From positions 4,079 to 22,467 of the forward strand of contig DDEJ01000099.1 of NCBI GenBank assembly GCA_002336405.1: a stretch of 18,389 bases of DNA, read 5' to 3'. The notes beneath the pieces are model-generated. The model was not told where the DNA came from, did not search any database, and worked only from the letters and a program-made list of their open reading frames with translations. Made by a program: the position numbers and the translations under genes. Each line of letters starts with the position of its first letter. Within the stretch, counting starts at the first letter, position 1. This DNA is from Rhodobacteraceae bacterium UBA1957 (lineage in GTDB: Bacteria; Pseudomonadota; Alphaproteobacteria; Rhodobacterales; Rhodobacteraceae). Positions 15,148 through 18,389 of this stretch are shown here, in pieces.

Positions 15148-16131
15148 ATGTCAGCATATCAAGTTGTAGGCATTGGCAATGCCATCGTCGATGTGATCAG
15201 TCAAAGCAATGACAGCTTTTTAGAATTGATGGGCATACAAAAAGGCATCATGCAACTGGTAGAACGGGACCGAGGCGAGCTTCTGTATGGCGCGATGGAA
15301 AACCGCATCCAAACCCCCGGCGGATCTGTGGCCAACACCATCGCAGGACTTGGAAAGCTTGGTCTTTCCACTGGTTTCATCGGACGCGTACGCGCCGACG
15401 GGCTGGGTATTTTTTATGCGGAAGCCACGGCAAAAGGCGGGACAGACTTTCTCAACCCTGCGGTTGAGAGCGATGCTTCCCCCACATCGCGCAGCATGAT
15501 ATTTGTCTCGCCAGATGGCGAGCGCTCAATGAACACCTACCTCGGGATCAGTGCTGATTTAGGTCCAGATGATGTGCCACAAGCCCTTGTTTCAGAGTCA
15601 GAGATCTTGTTTCTCGAGGGCTATCTTTTTGACAAACCCGCAGGAAAACAGGCGTTCAAAACCGCAGCACAGGCCTGTAAAAATGGGGGTGGAACCGCTG
15701 GTATTTCACTATCCGACCCGTTCTGCGTCGACCGACACCGCGATGATTTTCGCACGCTGGTCACCGAACTCGATTATGTCATCGGCAATCATGAAGAATG
15801 GCAGTCCTTGTATCAGACCGAAGACCTGAACAGCGCTCTGCAGCAGGCGGCGCAAGATTGTGGCCTTGTGGTCTGCACACGCGGTGCGGCGGGTGCAACG
15901 GTGATAGCGGCAGAAAATCGGATAGATATCCCTGTCAAATCAATTACGGCAATTGATTCTACTGGCGCTGGTGACCAGTTTGCGACCGGCTTTCTGTTTG
16001 GCCTCGCAACCGGCAAAGACCTGAAAACCTGTGGCCGGATGGGCTGCATCGCAGCCTCAGAGGTTATCGGCCATTTAGGGCCACGTCCACAGGCCGATAT
16101 TGCCCAGTTATTCACTGCCGCTGGCCTTTAA
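15148..16131 (+). CDS. PfkB-family carbohydrate kinase, adenosine-kinase type
   Basis: A 327-residue ribokinase-fold enzyme that phosphorylates a sugar or nucleoside with ATP in the cytoplasm. The first PfkB signature is at about 57-87 (TPGGSVANTIAGLGKLG, then GFIGRV). The second is IDSTGAGDQFATGFLFG, with catalytic base D276 and the GAGD anion hole. The spacing and IGNAIVDV start match the proteins usually labelled adenosine kinase in alphaproteobacteria; the substrate is not proven by sequence. The ATG at 15148 has AGGAG upstream at a rather long 11 bases, with a nearer GAG. It is convergent with the sulfotransferase gene, with 19 bases between stop codons. Confidence 0.9.
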   Translation: MSAYQVVGIGNAIVDVISQSNDSFLELMGIQKGIMQLVERDRGELLYGAMENRIQTPGGSVANTIAGLGKLGLSTGFIGRVRADGLGIFYAEATAKGGTDFLNPAVESDASPTSRSMIFVSPDGERSMNTYLGISADLGPDDVPQALVSESEILFLEGYLFDKPAGKQAFKTAAQACKNGGGTAGISLSDPFCVDRHRDDFRTLVTELDYVIGNHEEWQSLYQTEDLNSALQQAAQDCGLVVCTRGAAGATVIAAENRIDIPVKSITAIDSTGAGDQFATGFLFGLATGKDLKTCGRMGCIAASEVIGHLGPRPQADIAQLFTAAGL

Positions 16132-16150
16132 ACTCAAGCCATAGCCGCCA

Positions 16151-16969
16151 TCACTTGGCCAATTCGGTGTGAATTTCATCAAGATCCATCTCGGCCATTG
16201 GCATCATGTTGGAGGGATCAAAGTAATCATATTTGAACAGATAAAAATCGCGCCGGTACATCTCGTACATCAAATGCATGGACAGATCATCAAAATAATC
16301 GGCCACCGGATGCGCACGCTTAGGCCCGTGCACTTGTGACTGGTTGAAGCGCGGCACAACAGCGAGGTCGACAGGATGTGTGGTCTCGACCCTGTCAAGT
16401 ACCTGCTGCATGCCATCATCAAACCGTTCCACCCAAAAAATACTGTCGAACCGGCCCCCATTGACCACCAGCGTTGCAAGATGATCCGCAATCGACGACC
16501 AGTGAATATCGGGCGCCATCGGACGATGCCATTGTATGGTATCTCGGGCAAACAACAAAAACCGCCGGAATGATCGGATTTGGTCGAAAGCTTGTTTCCC
16601 ATCCTCGCCCCCAACCTCGATATCATAGTTTTCGATCAAAAACGGCACCAGTGTTTCGCGATAGCGGCCGCCGCTTCGTTGCACACCACAAATTTTATCA
16701 AAAAACGACGAAAGGATCCGTTGATAAGGATTGCGTACACAAGAAAACTTGTATGTATCGGGGCTCTCAACCGCGCGACTGATCAGCGGTTGGCTATGCT
16801 CTAACGCCCATTTATGGACCCCGTGCCGGGCATCATGGATATCACCGTCAAAAAATGTACCGTGCTCGGTATAATACAATATCTGCCCAATCGAGGAACA
16901 GGCCGCCTTGGGCACGACGCGATATAAAATCTGTTCGCTTTCGGTCATCCAGATGCCAGGATAGGGCAT
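16151..16969 (-). CDS. Sulfotransferase family 2 protein (carbohydrate sulfotransferase-like)
   Basis: A 272-residue PAPS-dependent sulfotransferase of the PF03567 type, the family of HNK-1 and chondroitin/dermatan sulfotransferases. The 5'-phosphosulfate loop reads VPKAACSSI (19-27) after ILYRV, and the 3'-phosphate site reads FSCVRNPYQRILSSFF (75-90), including R79 and a serine at 87/88. No signal peptide or membrane anchor is visible, so it should act in the cytoplasm on a nucleotide-sugar-derived or lipid-linked glycan, unlike the Golgi enzymes. The start ATG 16969 has GGAG about ten bases upstream; ATG 16948 is an alternative. It diverges from the GT14 gene across about 147 bases, which suggests they modify the same glycan. 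The acceptor is unknown. Confidence 0.87.
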   Translation of the reverse strand: MPYPGIWMTESEQILYRVVPKAACSSIGQILYYTEHGTFFDGDIHDARHGVHKWALEHSQPLISRAVESPDTYKFSCVRNPYQRILSSFFDKICGVQRSGGRYRETLVPFLIENYDIEVGGEDGKQAFDQIRSFRRFLLFARDTIQWHRPMAPDIHWSSIADHLATLVVNGGRFDSIFWVERFDDGMQQVLDRVETTHPVDLAVVPRFNQSQVHGPKRAHPVADYFDDLSMHLMYEMYRRDFYLFKYDYFDPSNMMPMAEMDLDEIHTELAK

Positions 16970-17116
16970 GCCAAAACTACTCCGTAAAATATGCTTTGTT
17001 ATTCGTGCGATGCAGTTTACAGACTGAGGCTAAGAAAACAATGCGACGCTGTATATTCAACAGCATTCTGGCGAGACATTTCGAACCGACGCTGTGACCG
17101 TTTTATGGATTACCCA

Positions 17117-18389
17117 ATGCCAAAAATTGCCTATATCCTGCTGTGCCATGAAGACCCGGACGCCATTATCGAACAGGCGCAGTATTTAACTCAATCCGGC
17201 GATTATATCGCCATACATTTTGACAAACGCAGCCCGGACAGCGCTTACCGAAAGATACGCAGCGCTTTGGTGGATATGCCAAATGCGGCGCTTTGCCAAA
17301 AACGGGTGAAATGTGCCTGGGGTGGTTGGAGCCTCGTGCAGGCAACATTGAACACCCTGCGTACGGGTTTGGCTGCCTTTCCGGATGCCACCCATTTTTA
17401 TTTGATTTCCGGCAGTTGCATGCCGATTAAATCTGCCGCTTATGCCCATGATTTTCTCGCCCGCCGGAATGTGGATTACATCGAAGGCTTCGACTATTTC
17501 ACCAGCAAGTGGATTAAGCAAGGGCAGCGCGAGGACCGGCTGATCTACCGCCATTTTTTTAATCAACGCAAGCAAACAAAGATGTTTGATACATCTCTGG
17601 CGCTGCAAAAGCGGCTTGGCTTGTCACGGGCCATTCCCAAAGATCTCGACATGCAAGTTGGCAGCCAATGGTGGTGTCTGCGGCGCGGTACAATTGAAAA
17701 AGTCCTCGCCTTTATACGTCGGCGCTGGGATCTGAAATGGTTTTTCAAAACCACCTGGATCCCTGATGAGACATTTTTCCAAACGCTCGTGCGCCACCTC
17801 GTCCCAGCAGTCCAGATTGATACCCGCAGCGTGACATTTTTCATCTTTTCAGTCTATGGCCTGCCAGTGAGTTTTTATAATGACCACTATGATCTGTTGC
17901 GCGATCAGGAGTATTTGTTCGCGCGCAAAATCAGCCCCGACGCAACCGGCCTTAAATCTCGGCTGACCGCATTATATCTTAGCCCTCACCGCGATTTTCC
18001 AGTTTCAGATGAGGGGCTGCATTTATATAATTTCACCACCCTTCAAGGGCGCCTTGGTCAGCGGCACAGCAAACGGTTCTGGGAGCAACAAAGCACAATC
18101 GGACAAAACCGCAAATTGCTGGTTGTGATCTGTCAAAGATGGCAGGTGGCACAGCGCTTGGTCTCTCGGGTCAATGAGCTGACAGACATCAATGCACTTG
18201 CCTATCTGTTTAATGACCAAACTGTGCCCCTGCCAGATTTGGGCGGCATACAAGCCAGCTTAAGCAAACGTAATAGACATCGAAAAGCCTTGCTGAGGCT
18301 GGTATTCGACAGCAATCAATGCAACCGGCTGATGATCTGCATAGATCCAGAGGATATTGATTTCATCAAAGACTTTTGTGCCGAAAGCC
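17117..18389 (+). CDS. GT14 (Core-2/I-branching-like) glycosyltransferase with DUF5928-type C-terminal part; cut by window end
   Basis: An open frame of 424 codons with no stop before the window end. It resembles the beta-1,6-N-acetylglucosaminyltransferase-like (Branch, GT14) proteins of Rhodobacterales. The GT part has the MPKIAYILLCH start, IHFDKR (33-38), KCAWGGWSLVQATLNTL, LISGSCMPIK (96-105), GSQWWCLRR (182-190) and WIPDETFFQTL (214-224), where the acidic pair is the likely catalytic region. After about residue 330 a second segment (LLVVICQRWQVAQRLVSR onward) fits the DUF5928 extension. Start choice: ATG 17105 is in frame four codons earlier but has no ribosome binding site; ATG 17117 has GGA eight bases upstream and fits the family start. 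The sugar donor and acceptor cannot be read; surface polysaccharide or glycoprotein work is inferred from the sulfotransferase neighbour. Confidence 0.87.
   Translation, partial: MPKIAYILLCHEDPDAIIEQAQYLTQSGDYIAIHFDKRSPDSAYRKIRSALVDMPNAALCQKRVKCAWGGWSLVQATLNTLRTGLAAFPDATHFYLISGSCMPIKSAAYAHDFLARRNVDYIEGFDYFTSKWIKQGQREDRLIYRHFFNQRKQTKMFDTSLALQKRLGLSRAIPKDLDMQVGSQWWCLRRGTIEKVLAFIRRRWDLKWFFKTTWIPDETFFQTLVRHLVPAVQIDTRSVTFFIFSVYGLPVSFYNDHYDLLRDQEYLFARKISPDATGLKSRLTALYLSPHRDFPVSDEGLHLYNFTTLQGRLGQRHSKRFWEQQSTIGQNRKLLVVICQRWQVAQRLVSRVNELTDINALAYLFNDQTVPLPDLGGIQASLSKRNRHRKALLRLVFDSNQCNRLMICIDPEDIDFIKDFCAES

Noticed and set aside
1..18389. Insertion sequences, prophage genes, CRISPR repeats or toxin-antitoxin pairs
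   Set aside because: No transposase or integrase motif, no regularly spaced repeats, and no small paired genes were found; almost all long frames are accounted for by recognised chromosomal families.

Overview
The window looks like a stretch of chromosome from a marine alphaproteobacterium of the Rhodobacterales (Roseobacter group) with moderate G+C. The evidence is the gene block rpsA-ihfB-lapA-trpF-trpB, a CTC-type ribosomal protein L25 next to a peptidyl-tRNA hydrolase with a long polar tail, a DUF2332 protein, and a GT14/DUF5928-type glycosyltransferase. Species cannot be named from the sequence alone. I see no mobile element, CRISPR array, tRNA or rRNA.

Layout. 1-2365: a doubtful 3' gene end, then ychF (minus) diverging from trpA (plus). 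2366-3508: a minus-strand pair, an AlkD-like DNA alkylation-repair protein followed by a MaoC-type hydratase; its last stop codon abuts that of trpA. 3687-4850: an FMN-dependent alpha-hydroxy-acid dehydrogenase (plus). 4975-8124: rplY with a strong terminator, then pth overlapping a DUF2332 gene, then a cysteine-rich DUF2237 gene (all plus). 8156-12694: a long minus-strand block, rpsA (own terminator), ihfB, lapA-type membrane protein, trpF, trpB. 13153-14842: a glycine-zipper/OmpA lipoprotein and an Ada-like regulator/methyltransferase lacking the N-terminal sensor domain (both minus). 15148-16131: an adenosine-kinase-type PfkB sugar kinase (plus). 16151-18389: a family 2 sulfotransferase (minus) diverging from a GT14 glycosyltransferase that runs off the window.

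How the genes work together. trpF, trpB and trpA encode the last steps of tryptophan synthesis but lie in two transcription units about 6 kb apart on opposite strands. RplY, Pth, YchF and S1 belong to translation. AlkD-like and Ada-like proteins both act on alkylated DNA but are not neighbours. The final divergent pair suggests assembly and sulfation of a surface glycan.

Most of the window is ordinary housekeeping chromosome. I found no convincing new multi-gene system. The items most worth a second look are the sulfotransferase/GT14 pair, the GTGA overlap joining DUF2332 to pth, a perfect DnaA box in the rpsA-OmpA gap, the sensor-less Ada protein with palindromes in the gap upstream of it, and the replacement of the usual rpsA upstream neighbours.
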